From NCBI GenBank assembly GCA_900317405.1, contig ONGP01000009.1:1-62476 (forward strand): 62,476 bases of DNA, given 5' to 3'. Shown here in pieces: positions 43,808 to 53,073 of this stretch. Each line of letters begins with the position of its first letter. Position 1 is the stretch's first letter. Position numbers and translations under genes: made by a program. The stretch is from an uncultured Prevotella sp. (GTDB lineage Bacteria; Bacteroidota; Bacteroidia; Bacteroidales; Bacteroidaceae). A model generated the notes under the pieces. It had not been told where the DNA came from and made no database searches. It saw only the letters and a list, made by a program, of their open reading frames with translations.

Positions 43808-46162
43808 ATGAAAAGATTACTAACAACATGCTTACTAACAGCAACATTCGTTATGACAACAAATGCACAACCACAGCTCCGTGCCGATAATATCGACGAG
43901 GTGCTCAAGGCAATGACCCTAGAAGAGAAAGCCAAACTACTAGTTGGCGGTGCTAACAATTTCTTCAGTGCCAACGCCGTAGTTGGTGGCGAGGCCGACC
44001 TAGTGGCAGGAGCAGCAGGAACATCACCTGCAATCCCACGACTGGGAATACCTGCTACAGTACTTACCGACGGACCTGCCGGAGTACGTATCGACCCAAC
44101 CCGCAAGGGTACCACAAAGACTTATTATGCAACAGCATTCCCCATCGGCTCGTGTTTGGCTTCAACCTGGAACACAGACTTGGTGAGCAAGGTTGGTGAG
44201 GCTATCGGAAACGAGACCAAGGAGTATCGTTGCGACGTAATCCTGGGTCCTGGTATGAACCTGCATCGCAATCCACTCTGCGGACGTAACTTCGAATACT
44301 ACTCTGAGGATCCATTGCTCACAGGTAAGATTGCAGCAGCATATATCAAAGGTGTGCAGAGTCAAGGAGCAGGCGTCAGTGCCAAGCACTTTGCAATCAA
44401 CTCGCAAGAGACAGACCGCACTGCAGTAGATGAGCGTGTATCACAGCGCGCAGCACGCGAACTATATCTGCGTGGATTCGAGATTGCTGTACGCGAGAGT
44501 AATCCATGGACTATCATGGCTTCATACAATCAGGTGAATGGTCAGTACTCGATGGGCAACCACGATCTGCTGACTAAGATTCTGCGTGAGGACTGGGGCT
44601 TTAAAGGAATTGTAATGACTGACTGGATTGGTATCCGCGAAGGGCTGACAACGATAAGCGAAGTACAAGCAGGAAACGACCTAATGGAACCAGGTCAGCC
44701 AGCACAGGTAAACGAGATTATCGAAGGCGTTAAGAGCGGAAAACTCAACATTGCAGATGTTGACCGCAATGTTCGTCGTATGCTCGAGTATATCGTTAAG
44801 ACACCAAGCTTCCATAAGTATCCTGCATCAAACAATCCTGACTTCAAAACTCACGCAGCCATCACACGTCAGAGTGCCAACGAGGGTATTGTACTCCTAA
44901 AAAACAACGGGATACTGCCTTGGAAGAATGGTTCTATTAAGACCGTTGCACTGTTTGGCGAGAACTCATACGACTTCCTGAGTGGTGGTACTGGTTCTGG
45001 TTGCGTTCATCCACCATACGTTGTTGACATGCTGCAAGGACTGGAGAACGCTGGCATCAAGTCGAGCGCCACACTCACAGATATCTATCGCAAGTATATA
45101 GAGTTTGCAAAAGTTAAGTTCCAAGCCGAGCGCCATCCTGCCAAGTGGTATCAGATGGAATACTTCGGACAGCAGAAATATCCAGAAATCGCTATCGACC
45201 CAATCTGTATCAACAAGGAGGTGAACGCTGCTGATGCAGCAATCATCACCATTGGCCGTCAGGCTGGTGAGGGTGTTGACCGCGATCTGAATACAGAGTT
45301 CAACCTGATTCCTGAGGAGCGTGCTCTCATCACCGATGTGTGCAACGCATTCCACGCTGCAGGCAAGCCTGTTATCGTTATCATCAACTCAGGTAGCGTA
45401 GTCGAAACTGCATCATGGAGCGGATATCCCGATGCAATTCTATGTGCTTGGCAACCAGGTATGGAGGGTGGTAACTCTATCGCCGACCTGCTCACTGGTA
45501 AGGTTAATCCTTCAGGAAAGCTCACTATGACCTGGCCTATTGCTGCAACTGACCACGCTTCGACAAAGAACTTCCCTGGACAGATAGACGACTACTCGCT
45601 CCAGATGATGATTGGCAATAAGACTCCAATTCCTGGACACGCTTACACCAATCACGAGGAAGATATCTACGTGGGCTACCGCTACTTCGACACATTTGGA
45701 CGCGATGTGGCATATCCATTCGGTTACGGACTGAGTTATACCACATTCAATTTTGCCAAGCCTGTAGTTAAGGCCAAGGGTAAGGATGCTGTAGAAGTAA
45801 GCGTCGTAGTAAAGAATACTGGTAGTGTAAGTGGTAAAGAGGTTGCTCAGGTTTATGTCCAGGCTCCTAACGGAAAACTCGAGAAGCCTGCACAGGAGTT
45901 GAAAGCATTTGCAAAGACAAAAGAGCTGCAGCCTGGTGAGAGTCAGACTCTGACAATGACAATCCCCGTTCGCAATCTTGCAAGTTTCGACGAGGCAAAT
46001 AGTCAGTGGATCACAGAGGCTGGCAACTATACCTTCCGCATTGGTAATAGCAGTAGAGACATTGCTGCTACTGCGACACTGAAGATTGCTGAATACACAG
46101 AGAAGACCACCAACGCTCTTGCTCCACAGCACAAGCTCAACTTGCTGAAAAAGAACAAGTAA
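43808..46162 (+). CDS. secreted GH3 beta-glucosidase-type enzyme
   Basis: A signal peptide (1-20) is followed by the GH3 barrel, the alpha/beta sandwich and a C-terminal fibronectin-III-like domain (about 650-760, VSVVVKNTGSVSGKEVAQVY). The nucleophile is Asp at about 272 in IVMTDWIG; GPGMNLHRNPLCGRNFEYY and SAKHF bind the glucose in subsite -1. It probably acts on beta-glucosides (or beta-xylosides) in the periplasm. It is followed after 12 bp by a GH2 gene, so both may degrade the same glycan. Confidence 0.93.
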   Translation: MKRLLTTCLLTATFVMTTNAQPQLRADNIDEVLKAMTLEEKAKLLVGGANNFFSANAVVGGEADLVAGAAGTSPAIPRLGIPATVLTDGPAGVRIDPTRKGTTKTYYATAFPIGSCLASTWNTDLVSKVGEAIGNETKEYRCDVILGPGMNLHRNPLCGRNFEYYSEDPLLTGKIAAAYIKGVQSQGAGVSAKHFAINSQETDRTAVDERVSQRAARELYLRGFEIAVRESNPWTIMASYNQVNGQYSMGNHDLLTKILREDWGFKGIVMTDWIGIREGLTTISEVQAGNDLMEPGQPAQVNEIIEGVKSGKLNIADVDRNVRRMLEYIVKTPSFHKYPASNNPDFKTHAAITRQSANEGIVLLKNNGILPWKNGSIKTVALFGENSYDFLSGGTGSGCVHPPYVVDMLQGLENAGIKSSATLTDIYRKYIEFAKVKFQAERHPAKWYQMEYFGQQKYPEIAIDPICINKEVNAADAAIITIGRQAGEGVDRDLNTEFNLIPEERALITDVCNAFHAAGKPVIVIINSGSVVETASWSGYPDAILCAWQPGMEGGNSIADLLTGKVNPSGKLTMTWPIAATDHASTKNFPGQIDDYSLQMMIGNKTPIPGHAYTNHEEDIYVGYRYFDTFGRDVAYPFGYGLSYTTFNFAKPVVKAKGKDAVEVSVVVKNTGSVSGKEVAQVYVQAPNGKLEKPAQELKAFAKTKELQPGESQTLTMTIPVRNLASFDEANSQWITEAGNYTFRIGNSSRDIAATATLKIAEYTEKTTNALAPQHKLNLLKKNK

Positions 46163-46174
46163 CAAATATAGAAA

Positions 46175-48610
46175 ATGAAAAAGGAACTACTACTAACTAC
46201 TCTTGCCCTGCTATTATCAATAGCGGGGCAAGCACAAAATGTGCGAGAGACTATAAGACTGGATAAGGATTGGAAGTTTGCACTAGGACATGCTGGCGAT
46301 CCTAAGAAGGACTTCGGATGTGGAACTGAGTACTTCAACTACCTGACCAAGGCAAACTCGATACACAACGTAGGACCATATAGCTCAAAGTTTGACGATT
46401 CTACCTGGCAAGAAGTTAGCGTGCCACACGATTGGGTAACAACCCTACCTTACGCCAGAGAGGCAAGTCATTCGCACGGATACAAGACTGTAGGATATAA
46501 GTACCCTGATACCAGCATAGGATGGTATCGCAAAACTATAAAGATACCCGCCAGCGACCTGGGCAAGCGCCTGATGCTACGTTTCGACGGCATCTTCCGA
46601 AATGCAAGAGTATGGTTCAACGGATTCTATATGGGAACAGAACCAAGCGGATATGTTACTCAGATATATGACATCACACCTTATATAAAATATGGTGAGG
46701 ATAATCTGATATGTGTTCGTGCTGATGCCACACTCGAAGAGGGTTGGTTCTATGAAGGAGCTGGAATATATAGAGATGTATGGCTGGAGAAGTCTGCCGA
46801 AGTAAGCGTTGTACCATTTGGAACCTTTGTATATGCAGAACTTAAAGACGCATATTCTGAAGCAAAGCTGAAGATAGAAACAGAGGTTAGTAATAGCAGT
46901 CTGAAGCCTCAGCTATGCGAAGTAGCCCAAAGACTTTTGGATGCTGACGGCAACGAGATAGTCCGCAGTACAGCTACCACATTGGGGCTAAAATCAAAAG
47001 AAACTGTTACTACAAAACAATCCATCAGTATTTCGAAGCCACACCTTTGGAGCACTACCGATCCCTATCTCTATAAGGTAGAGACGACAATTAGTCAGGA
47101 TGGCAAAATCATCGATGTACACACCACTACCACAGGCATACGCGATATTGCCTTCAGTAGCAAAATAGGATTCCTGCTTAATGGTAAGTCACTGAAATTG
47201 AAAGGTGTAAACATGCATCAGGACCATGCTGGTGTAGGTTCTGCTATCCCTGATGCACTCCAGGCGTGGCGCATCAAACAACTAAAGAAGTTTGGCTGTA
47301 ACGCATATCGTGCCTCACATAATCCCATGACGCCTGCCCTATTAGACATATGCGATCGCGAAGGCATCTTGGTAATCAATGAGAACAGACTGATGGGTAT
47401 AAACGAGGAGCACCTGCGCCTGCTTGAACGCATGATAAAACGAGACAGAAATCACCCTTCTGTTATAATGTGGAGTGACGGCAACGAAGAATGGGGACTT
47501 GAGAACACCATACAAGGTACCCGCCTAGCTGAAGCTATGCGCGAATACACAAAACTATACGACCCAACCCGTCCAAGCACTGTAGCCAATGCTGGTGGTA
47601 CAGAGCTAATCAAGGGACTTGATGTAGTGGGATTCAATTATATCGTACAGAATGATGTGGACAATCGTAAGAAGGCAAATCCGGATTGGAAAATCGTGGG
47701 CACAGAAGAAACATCAGGATGCGGCACACGAGGTTGGTACTTCGACACACCAGAATATCCTGGCAGAATGATTAGCATAAACCGCACAGACAAGCCTGGT
47801 GTAGAGAATGTGATAGAACGCGGATGGAAGTTCTACGACGAGCGTCCATGGGCTGCAGGCCTGTTCTACTGGACAGGTTTTGACTATCGAGGCGAACCCA
47901 ACCCACTGGAATACCCAGCTACTGATTCTGAATTCGGGATACTGGACTACTGCGGTTTCTGGAAAGACGAAGCCTGGTATCTGAAGTCGTGGTGGACAGA
48001 CGAACCAACACTTCACATCTTCCCCCATTGGAACCTACAGGGCCATGAGGGCGAAGAGGTAGAATTGTGGGCATACAGCAACTGCGACGAAGTAGAATTG
48101 ACCGTAAATGGCAAGAAACTATGCAGACAGAAGATGCCAAAGAACGGACACCTGAAATGGAAAGCGACCTATCAGCCAGGAAAGGTTGTAGCAACAGGAT
48201 ACAAAAACGGCAAACGTATACTCACAGAAGTTATAGCTACCACCAAGCCTGCATACAAGACTGTACTAAAGGCAGACAAACAATCCATAGAAGCTGATGG
48301 ACGCGACATAGCTATTATCACCATCGAGGTACAAGACGAAAAAGGCCGCATTGTACCCAATGCGTGCCCTATGTTAAGATTCCAATTGGAAGGTGATGCC
48401 CGTATTATTGGTGCTGGTAATGGCGACCCAATGTATCTGGGCGAGGATCATCCCAAGAATCCGAACTGCAAAGAATTCTCGATACCAGCATTCAACGGCT
48501 TGGCCCAAATACTGGTCCAGAGTTATGATACACCATCAACCATCACACTTCGATGCCAGAGTGACGGACTGAAGACTGGAAACGTTGTTATTCAGTCTCT
48601 TCTTCGTTAG
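46175..48610 (+). CDS. secreted GH2 beta-galactosidase-type enzyme
   Basis: A signal peptide (1-20) precedes the GH2 sugar-binding, Ig-like and barrel domains and a C-terminal DUF4982/Ig-like part. The acid/base Glu is about 438 in MWSDGNEEW; the nucleophile is probably Glu 511 or 512 in GTEETSG. The motif RASHNPM is present, and the Asp in WSDGNE differs from the usual WSxGNE spacing residue of LacZ. It likely cleaves a beta-galactoside or beta-mannoside. Its last 23 bp overlap the 3' end of the Lrp gene on the other strand. Confidence 0.9.
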   Translation: MKKELLLTTLALLLSIAGQAQNVRETIRLDKDWKFALGHAGDPKKDFGCGTEYFNYLTKANSIHNVGPYSSKFDDSTWQEVSVPHDWVTTLPYAREASHSHGYKTVGYKYPDTSIGWYRKTIKIPASDLGKRLMLRFDGIFRNARVWFNGFYMGTEPSGYVTQIYDITPYIKYGEDNLICVRADATLEEGWFYEGAGIYRDVWLEKSAEVSVVPFGTFVYAELKDAYSEAKLKIETEVSNSSLKPQLCEVAQRLLDADGNEIVRSTATTLGLKSKETVTTKQSISISKPHLWSTTDPYLYKVETTISQDGKIIDVHTTTTGIRDIAFSSKIGFLLNGKSLKLKGVNMHQDHAGVGSAIPDALQAWRIKQLKKFGCNAYRASHNPMTPALLDICDREGILVINENRLMGINEEHLRLLERMIKRDRNHPSVIMWSDGNEEWGLENTIQGTRLAEAMREYTKLYDPTRPSTVANAGGTELIKGLDVVGFNYIVQNDVDNRKKANPDWKIVGTEETSGCGTRGWYFDTPEYPGRMISINRTDKPGVENVIERGWKFYDERPWAAGLFYWTGFDYRGEPNPLEYPATDSEFGILDYCGFWKDEAWYLKSWWTDEPTLHIFPHWNLQGHEGEEVELWAYSNCDEVELTVNGKKLCRQKMPKNGHLKWKATYQPGKVVATGYKNGKRILTEVIATTKPAYKTVLKADKQSIEADGRDIAIITIEVQDEKGRIVPNACPMLRFQLEGDARIIGAGNGDPMYLGEDHPKNPNCKEFSIPAFNGLAQILVQSYDTPSTITLRCQSDGLKTGNVVIQSLLR

Positions 48611-49070
48611 TCAGGATATCCGCAATCGGCAACTGGCGGTCAATCGCTGTATGGAAAGATATCAGCGTTTGACTGCTAGACAGACCGAGCGGTTGCAGTT
48701 TATCATGAATAATCGTCAGCAGGTGATGATTATTACGAGCATATAGCTTGATAAACATATCGAAATTACCTGTTGTGTAATGACACTCCACCACCTCAGG
48801 TATTTGCTTCAGACGATCCAGAACCTCATCAAAACGGGCGGGATCCTTAAGATTCAATCCGATATACGCACAAGTTTCGTAGCCGATCTTCTCAGGTTCA
48901 ATTAGGAACTGTGAGCCCTTGAGCACACCCATGCTATTCAACTTCTGAATACGCTGGTGGATGGCAGCACCACTCACATTACAAGCACGGGCCACCTCCA
49001 GGAACGGAATTCTGGCATCAGCTGCTATCAGACTCAATATCTGTCTGTCGAGTTCGTCAATCTTAACCAT
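48588..49070 (-). CDS. Lrp/AsnC family transcriptional regulator
   Basis: The N-terminal winged HTH (DELDRQILSLIAADARIPF, EVARACNVSGAAIHQRIQKL) and the C-terminal RAM domain (VECHYTTGNFDMFIKLYA) define the family; length (160 residues) is normal. It should respond to an amino acid or related effector. It lies 8 bp after the second exbD, so it may be read from the same transcript. The start at 49070 gives the standard beginning MVKIDELDRQ. Confidence 0.93.
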   Translation of the reverse strand: MVKIDELDRQILSLIAADARIPFLEVARACNVSGAAIHQRIQKLNSMGVLKGSQFLIEPEKIGYETCAYIGLNLKDPARFDEVLDRLKQIPEVVECHYTTGNFDMFIKLYARNNHHLLTIIHDKLQPLGLSSSQTLISFHTAIDRQLPIADILTNEEETE

Positions 49071-49078
49071 AATAGTAG

Positions 49079-49531
49079 TTATTTTTTGATTTCAGTTGCA
49101 CTATAATTAATCTTTAAGGCATAGGCTTGTTGCAGGTTGCGTTTCACCTCGCTTACCAATCCCATAGGAGCCTTCTTATCTACTCGCAGCGATACCGTAA
49201 GGCGCGACTGATTCTCGGCCGAGAGACCACTGCGTATATGTTCTATGCAGGCAGGAATATCAGCAGGAGCAACGATATTACCATTCATCTGAACCGCCCA
49301 CTTATCATCCTGCTTTCCTATATAAATGTTTACCACAGCCTGCTTATTGGCCAATTTCTGCACCTCTACACCCGCAGGCACCTGCAAACGAACCTTTACT
49401 TCATCGCTACGCATGTGGGTAACAATCATAAAGAAAAAGAGCACAGTAAATATCAGGTCAGGCATCGAAGCCACATTGAGCGAAGGTACACTCCTGCGAC
49501 TCTGATGGAACATGCTCTTCATTGGTCTCAT
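49079..49531 (-). CDS. exbD: ExbD/TolR biopolymer transport protein, second copy
   Basis: A single N-terminal transmembrane helix with the conserved Asp near its start (MPDLIFTVLFFFMIV) is followed by a periplasmic domain with the ExbD fold. The ExbD proton path Asp is present. It would partner ExbB in the energising complex. The start overlaps the previous exbD stop by 4 bp. Two different ExbD proteins in one operon are common in Bacteroidota. Confidence 0.88.
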   Translation of the reverse strand: MRPMKSMFHQSRRSVPSLNVASMPDLIFTVLFFFMIVTHMRSDEVKVRLQVPAGVEVQKLANKQAVVNIYIGKQDDKWAVQMNGNIVAPADIPACIEHIRSGLSAENQSRLTVSLRVDKKAPMGLVSEVKRNLQQAYALKINYSATEIKK

Positions 49532-50049
49532 CGTGCACCTCCTTCCTGTATCGGCGCCTCACTGATACGCTGTGGATAATACTCATTCAAGGCTGTTCGC
49601 TCATCATTGGTACACGATGCATAGCTATGTCCATAATGCTTGCGTGCATACTCCTCGCGCAGCTCATGATAAGCACTTACTATAGCATCCTGCATACGGA
49701 AATATGCATCATATGTGGTAGCAGGGTCTGCCTGTATCGACACCACATGTCTTGTACGATTCACAAATGCCAGCGAACGCACTTCGGCAGTCAGTTGCTG
49801 ATAGGTAACAGTCTTGCCATCACAAGTCAACTGGTTATTCGCATCCAGCTTTACCTGCATCACATTGTCTCTATTTATATCCTTGGGCTGTTCGTGCTCC
49901 AATGGCGGTGGGGCCATCTGGCGCAGCAGTCCCTTCTCCGTGTCCATCGATGAGGTCACGAGGAAGAAAATCAACAGCATAAACGATATGTCTGCAGTCG
50001 ATGTAGTGTTCAGCTCCGGAATCTGCTGACGATAGCGCTTACGAAACAT
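49528..50049 (-). CDS. exbD: ExbD/TolR biopolymer transport protein, first copy
   Basis: It begins MFRKRYRQQIPELNTTSTAD and has the classic ExbD membrane segment TADISFMLLIFFLVTSS with the proton-relay Asp. The periplasmic domain (about 40-150) follows. Its first 40 bp are shared with the end of the 119-residue gene upstream, in a different frame, while its end overlaps the second exbD by 4 bp. Confidence 0.9.
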   Translation of the reverse strand: MFRKRYRQQIPELNTTSTADISFMLLIFFLVTSSMDTEKGLLRQMAPPPLEHEQPKDINRDNVMQVKLDANNQLTCDGKTVTYQQLTAEVRSLAFVNRTRHVVSIQADPATTYDAYFRMQDAIVSAYHELREEYARKHYGHSYASCTNDERTALNEYYPQRISEAPIQEGGAR

Positions 50050-50369
50050 CCGATAATCAATATAATAGAGGTATAGATAAACATATCAGCTACTCTCAAC
50101 CAGAAATGGTCTGAAAGCTGTTGTCCATTTGAAGTGATAGGTTCTGTAGATCCAAACAGGAAAGTAGCCGCCATACAGAGCACAAAGCCTATAGCTACCA
50201 CCCACCCTATCTTTCCTGCTGGCACACCATTTACCACATCATCCCCTTTTCTGCGGAATCGCAATCCATGCCAAACCGAATAAGCCGTTACGGCTATTGC
50301 AGCAGCTAATGTAATATACATCAGCCACAACATAACATCGGCAATAGCAGGCGAGATGAAGTTATTCAT
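50010..50369 (-). CDS. small two- to three-helix membrane protein in the exb operon
   Basis: This 119-residue protein has three hydrophobic segments (about 9-30, 52-72 and 92-110) and no recognised domain. It lies between exbB and exbD, overlapping exbB by 8 bp and exbD by 40 bp. Similar proteins occur in the same position in Bacteroidales ExbB-ExbD operons. It may be a fourth subunit of the proton-driven complex, but there is no direct evidence. Confidence 0.7.
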   Translation of the reverse strand: MNNFISPAIADVMLWLMYITLAAAIAVTAYSVWHGLRFRRKGDDVVNGVPAGKIGWVVAIGFVLCMAATFLFGSTEPITSNGQQLSDHFWLRVADMFIYTSIILIIGCFVSAIVSRFRS

Positions 50370-51171
50370 GATGAGCTTGTTTATATTCAGTAATCATATC
50401 GAGCAGCGTGATAGCAGCCTCCTCCATCTGAGCTGTCAGGCGCTCAATCTTTGAGAGGATGTAACTATAGAACAGCTGCAGCACCAGTGCCACTACAATA
50501 CCAAAGATTGTGGTGATAAGAGCAACCTTCATACCCTGTGCCACGATAGTAGGGCCTATATCGCCTACCTGCTGGATATTGTCGAATGCCATAACCATAC
50601 CTATAACGGTACCAAGGAATCCCAGCGAAGGAGCCATTGCAATGAATAGTTTAATCCACGAACAACCCTTCTCCAGATTTGCAGTCTGCAGTCCGCCAAA
50701 GTTGGTAATACTACGCTCTACTGCATCTATCGGCTGTTTGATATGCAGCAGACCCTGATAGCAAACAGACGCCACAGGTCCACGTGTATTTCTGCAAAGG
50801 GTCTTAGCTCCCTCTACATCGTCAGACTTAAGACGCTGATCAATATCACCCAGCAACTTATGGGTTTTAATCTCAGAAAGCGTAAGATATATAATACGCT
50901 CTATGCAGAAAGCCAATCCTAGAACAAGAGCCAGAGCCACAAGCGACATAAATGCCACGTTACCATCAACGAACTTGGTCTTCAGTTGCTTATGGATACC
51001 ACCACCTTCTCCGTCTACCTCGTTTACCAGTTCGTCCATATCATCAGCCATTATAGCCATAGAGTCAACTGCCACTGAATCAACAGTTGCAACAGAATCG
51101 ACAGGCACTTTCTGGGCGAAGCTAAGTAATCCTATCAGTGTGAATGAAAAAATAAAAATCAGCCGTTTCAT
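50362..51171 (-). CDS. exbB: ExbB/TolQ/MotA-family proton channel protein
   Basis: A signal-like N-terminal helix (MKRLIFIFSFTLIGLLSFAQ) is followed by an Asp/Glu-rich periplasmic linker, then three transmembrane helices of the MotA/TolQ/ExbB type, with APSLGFLGTVIGMVMAF and GMKVALITTIFGIVVALVL. It forms the pentameric channel that energises TonB at the inner membrane. The start at 51171 was chosen because the frame further upstream is only the tRNA-Ser read as protein. It is followed by the small membrane protein and two exbD genes. Confidence 0.9.
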   Translation of the reverse strand: MKRLIFIFSFTLIGLLSFAQKVPVDSVATVDSVAVDSMAIMADDMDELVNEVDGEGGGIHKQLKTKFVDGNVAFMSLVALALVLGLAFCIERIIYLTLSEIKTHKLLGDIDQRLKSDDVEGAKTLCRNTRGPVASVCYQGLLHIKQPIDAVERSITNFGGLQTANLEKGCSWIKLFIAMAPSLGFLGTVIGMVMAFDNIQQVGDIGPTIVAQGMKVALITTIFGIVVALVLQLFYSYILSKIERLTAQMEEAAITLLDMITEYKQAHHE

Positions 51172-51188
51172 ATTGTTTGAAATTCTTG

Positions 51189-51276
51189 CGGAGAGAGGGG
51201 GATTCGAACCCCCGAATCGCTTTTGACGATTACACGCTTTCCAGGCGTGCCTCTTCAGCCACTCGAGCACCTCTCC
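51189..51276 (-). tRNA. tRNA-Ser, anticodon GGA
   Basis: The 88-nt minus-strand sequence starts GGAGAGGTGCTCGAGTGGC and has a GGA anticodon in the loop (CTGGAAA), a long variable arm (GTAATCGTCAAAAGCGA), a GTTCGAATC T-loop and a matching acceptor stem with G73. The 3' CCA is not encoded, as usual in this phylum. It lies 17 bp upstream of exbB on the same strand and may share its promoter. Confidence 0.97.
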
Positions 51277-51292
51277 TCCTGTTAAGTGGATG

Positions 51293-51323
51293 CAAAGGTA
51301 GTATATTTACCGCATAATCCACA
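51293..51323 (-). promoter_or_regulatory. promoter of tRNA-Ser and the exb operon
   Basis: Minus-strand TACCTTTG (51293-51300) is a perfect -7 box, with TGTG (51320-51323, 3/4 match) 19 bp upstream. It lies 16 bp before the 5' end of the tRNA. Confidence 0.6.
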
Positions 51324-51325
51324 GG

Positions 51326-52093
51326 TTAAATACTTATATTTAATACTTTTTTACAGTTATCATTGGTCTTCTGGGCCAGCTCTTCTTCGCTCACTCCATA
51401 AGCCTCAGCCAACTTTTTCAGAACATATGCCACGAAGGCCGGTTCGTTCCTCTCGCCACGCTTAGGTACAGGTGCCATATAGGGCGAATCCGTTTCTAGC
51501 ACTATACGATCCAGAGGCACCACAGCAGGCAGCACTTCGGGCAGATGAGATTTCTTGAATGTAGAGACGCCACCAATACCCAACACAAAGCGGTCAAACT
51601 GCAATAGTTCTTCAGCCTCGTGCTCATTACCGGTGAAACAGTGGAACACACCACCAGGCAACTCCTTCTGATATTTTTTGATTATTGCCACCATCTCATT
51701 CTGAGCCTTACGGCAATGAATCATCAATGGCAACTGAAGCTCTACCGACCAGCGCACCTGCTCTTCGAAAGCCTCTAGCTGTTCCTTCTCAAACTCACGA
51801 CTCCAATAGTAGTCAAGTCCCACCTCGCCGATAGCGATAGCTTCAGCCAGGCGTGGTTTTATCTTATCCAGCACCTCACGCCAGTCGGCCTTTACATCCT
51901 CAGGATGAAGCCCCAGCATAGGATAGCAGTATCCAGGATAGCGCTTACATACGCTGATGACGGTATCTAGCGACTGCAGATTGATGCCTGGCACACCGAT
52001 GGCTTGCACCCCAGCCTCGCGTGCTCGAGCTATCACTTCGTCAACATCCTCAACGAACTCCTCCCCATCAATATGGCAATGCGTATCTATCAT
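51326..52093 (-). CDS. TatD family metal-dependent hydrolase
   Basis: The metal-binding motifs THCHID (N-terminus), EVGLDYYW, MIHCRK, HCFTGN and ETDSPYMAP are all in place. TatD enzymes are metal-dependent DNases or nucleic-acid exonucleases in the cytoplasm. It begins in a 1-bp overlap (TAATG) with the stop of the polyprenyl synthetase. Confidence 0.93.
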   Translation of the reverse strand: MIDTHCHIDGEEFVEDVDEVIARAREAGVQAIGVPGINLQSLDTVISVCKRYPGYCYPMLGLHPEDVKADWREVLDKIKPRLAEAIAIGEVGLDYYWSREFEKEQLEAFEEQVRWSVELQLPLMIHCRKAQNEMVAIIKKYQKELPGGVFHCFTGNEHEAEELLQFDRFVLGIGGVSTFKKSHLPEVLPAVVPLDRIVLETDSPYMAPVPKRGERNEPAFVAYVLKKLAEAYGVSEEELAQKTNDNCKKVLNISI

Positions 52094-53067
52094 TAGCTCT
52101 GGCGTTTCATCATATCGGCAGCGTACGCCTTCAATTCAGCCTTGCGCTCGTCGCTTACGTTTACCTTAGCCAGATAAACCAGACTCTCCTGATAGTACTG
52201 TTCCATCTTCTGCTCGCACAGCTTGCGGATACCTATCTCGTTGTACAGTTTGGTTACTGCAGCCACCTTCTCGTTGCGGTCAAACTCCTTTGCCTCAACC
52301 CACTTGGTCAGTTCCTCGCGCTGTGCAGGTGTAGCACGGTTAAAGGCATTGATGAGCATATAGGTCTTCTTGTTCGATGTAATGTCGCCACCAATATTCT
52401 TTCCGAACACAGCAGGATTGCCATATACATCCAGCAGATCATCCTGCAGCTGGAATGCCAGTCCCAACTTCTCGCCAAACTTATACAGGTTGTCCGTATC
52501 CTCATCCGATGCACCAGCCATGATAGCACCTACCTTACAAGCACATGCCAGCAGTACACTGGTCTTCAAGCGTATCATCTCTATATACTCATCCTCAGTC
52601 ACATCGTTGCGAGTCTCAAACTCCACGTCCAACTGCTGTCCCTCACCTATCTCAAGAGTAGTCTGGATAAACACCTTGAACACATCAGGCAACTTGGTTG
52701 GGTCGCACTCTTCTACTCTCTCGAAAGCCTGAAGCAGCATTGTGTCGCCCGACAGGATAGCACGGTTTGCATCCCACTTCTTGTGCACCGTTTCGTGTCC
52801 TCTGCGCATATCCGCATGGTCCATCAGGTCGTCGTGCAGCAGAGTAAAGTTATGATACGTCTCAAGTCCGATAGCCTGAGACATTATGCTCAGTGGGTCG
52901 TCCTTGTAAAGATTATACGACAACAACGTAAGCACCGGACGTACACGCTTTCCACCTATCGACAACACATACCTGATAGGATCGTACAACGAGGCTGGCT
53001 GGCGATCATAAACCAGATTGTCAAGAGCCTCATTCACCTTCTTTAGAAGTTCTTCTGATGTATACAT
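52093..53067 (-). CDS. trans-polyprenyl diphosphate synthase
   Basis: The first Asp-rich motif is LLHDDLMD and the second FQLQDDLLDVYGN, separated by the usual 130 residues; KRVRP and YHNFTL patterns are present. It condenses isopentenyl diphosphate with allylic diphosphates; the product length (farnesyl, geranylgeranyl, or longer for the menaquinone side chain) cannot be fixed from sequence. It is followed by a TatD gene and begins 6 bp after the TonB gene. Confidence 0.92.
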   Translation of the reverse strand: MYTSEELLKKVNEALDNLVYDRQPASLYDPIRYVLSIGGKRVRPVLTLLSYNLYKDDPLSIMSQAIGLETYHNFTLLHDDLMDHADMRRGHETVHKKWDANRAILSGDTMLLQAFERVEECDPTKLPDVFKVFIQTTLEIGEGQQLDVEFETRNDVTEDEYIEMIRLKTSVLLACACKVGAIMAGASDEDTDNLYKFGEKLGLAFQLQDDLLDVYGNPAVFGKNIGGDITSNKKTYMLINAFNRATPAQREELTKWVEAKEFDRNEKVAAVTKLYNEIGIRKLCEQKMEQYYQESLVYLAKVNVSDERKAELKAYAADMMKRQS

Positions 53068-53073
53068 ATCGTT

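Noticed and set aside
51172-51270. An N-terminal extension of exbB by about 33 residues (MLEWLKRHAWKACNRQ...)
   Set aside because: This stretch is the tRNA-Ser(GGA) gene read as protein; the signal-like start at 51171 is the real one.
51189-51276. tRNA-Ser as an integration site for a mobile element
   Set aside because: No integrase, direct repeat of the tRNA end or foreign-looking gene block is present on either side.
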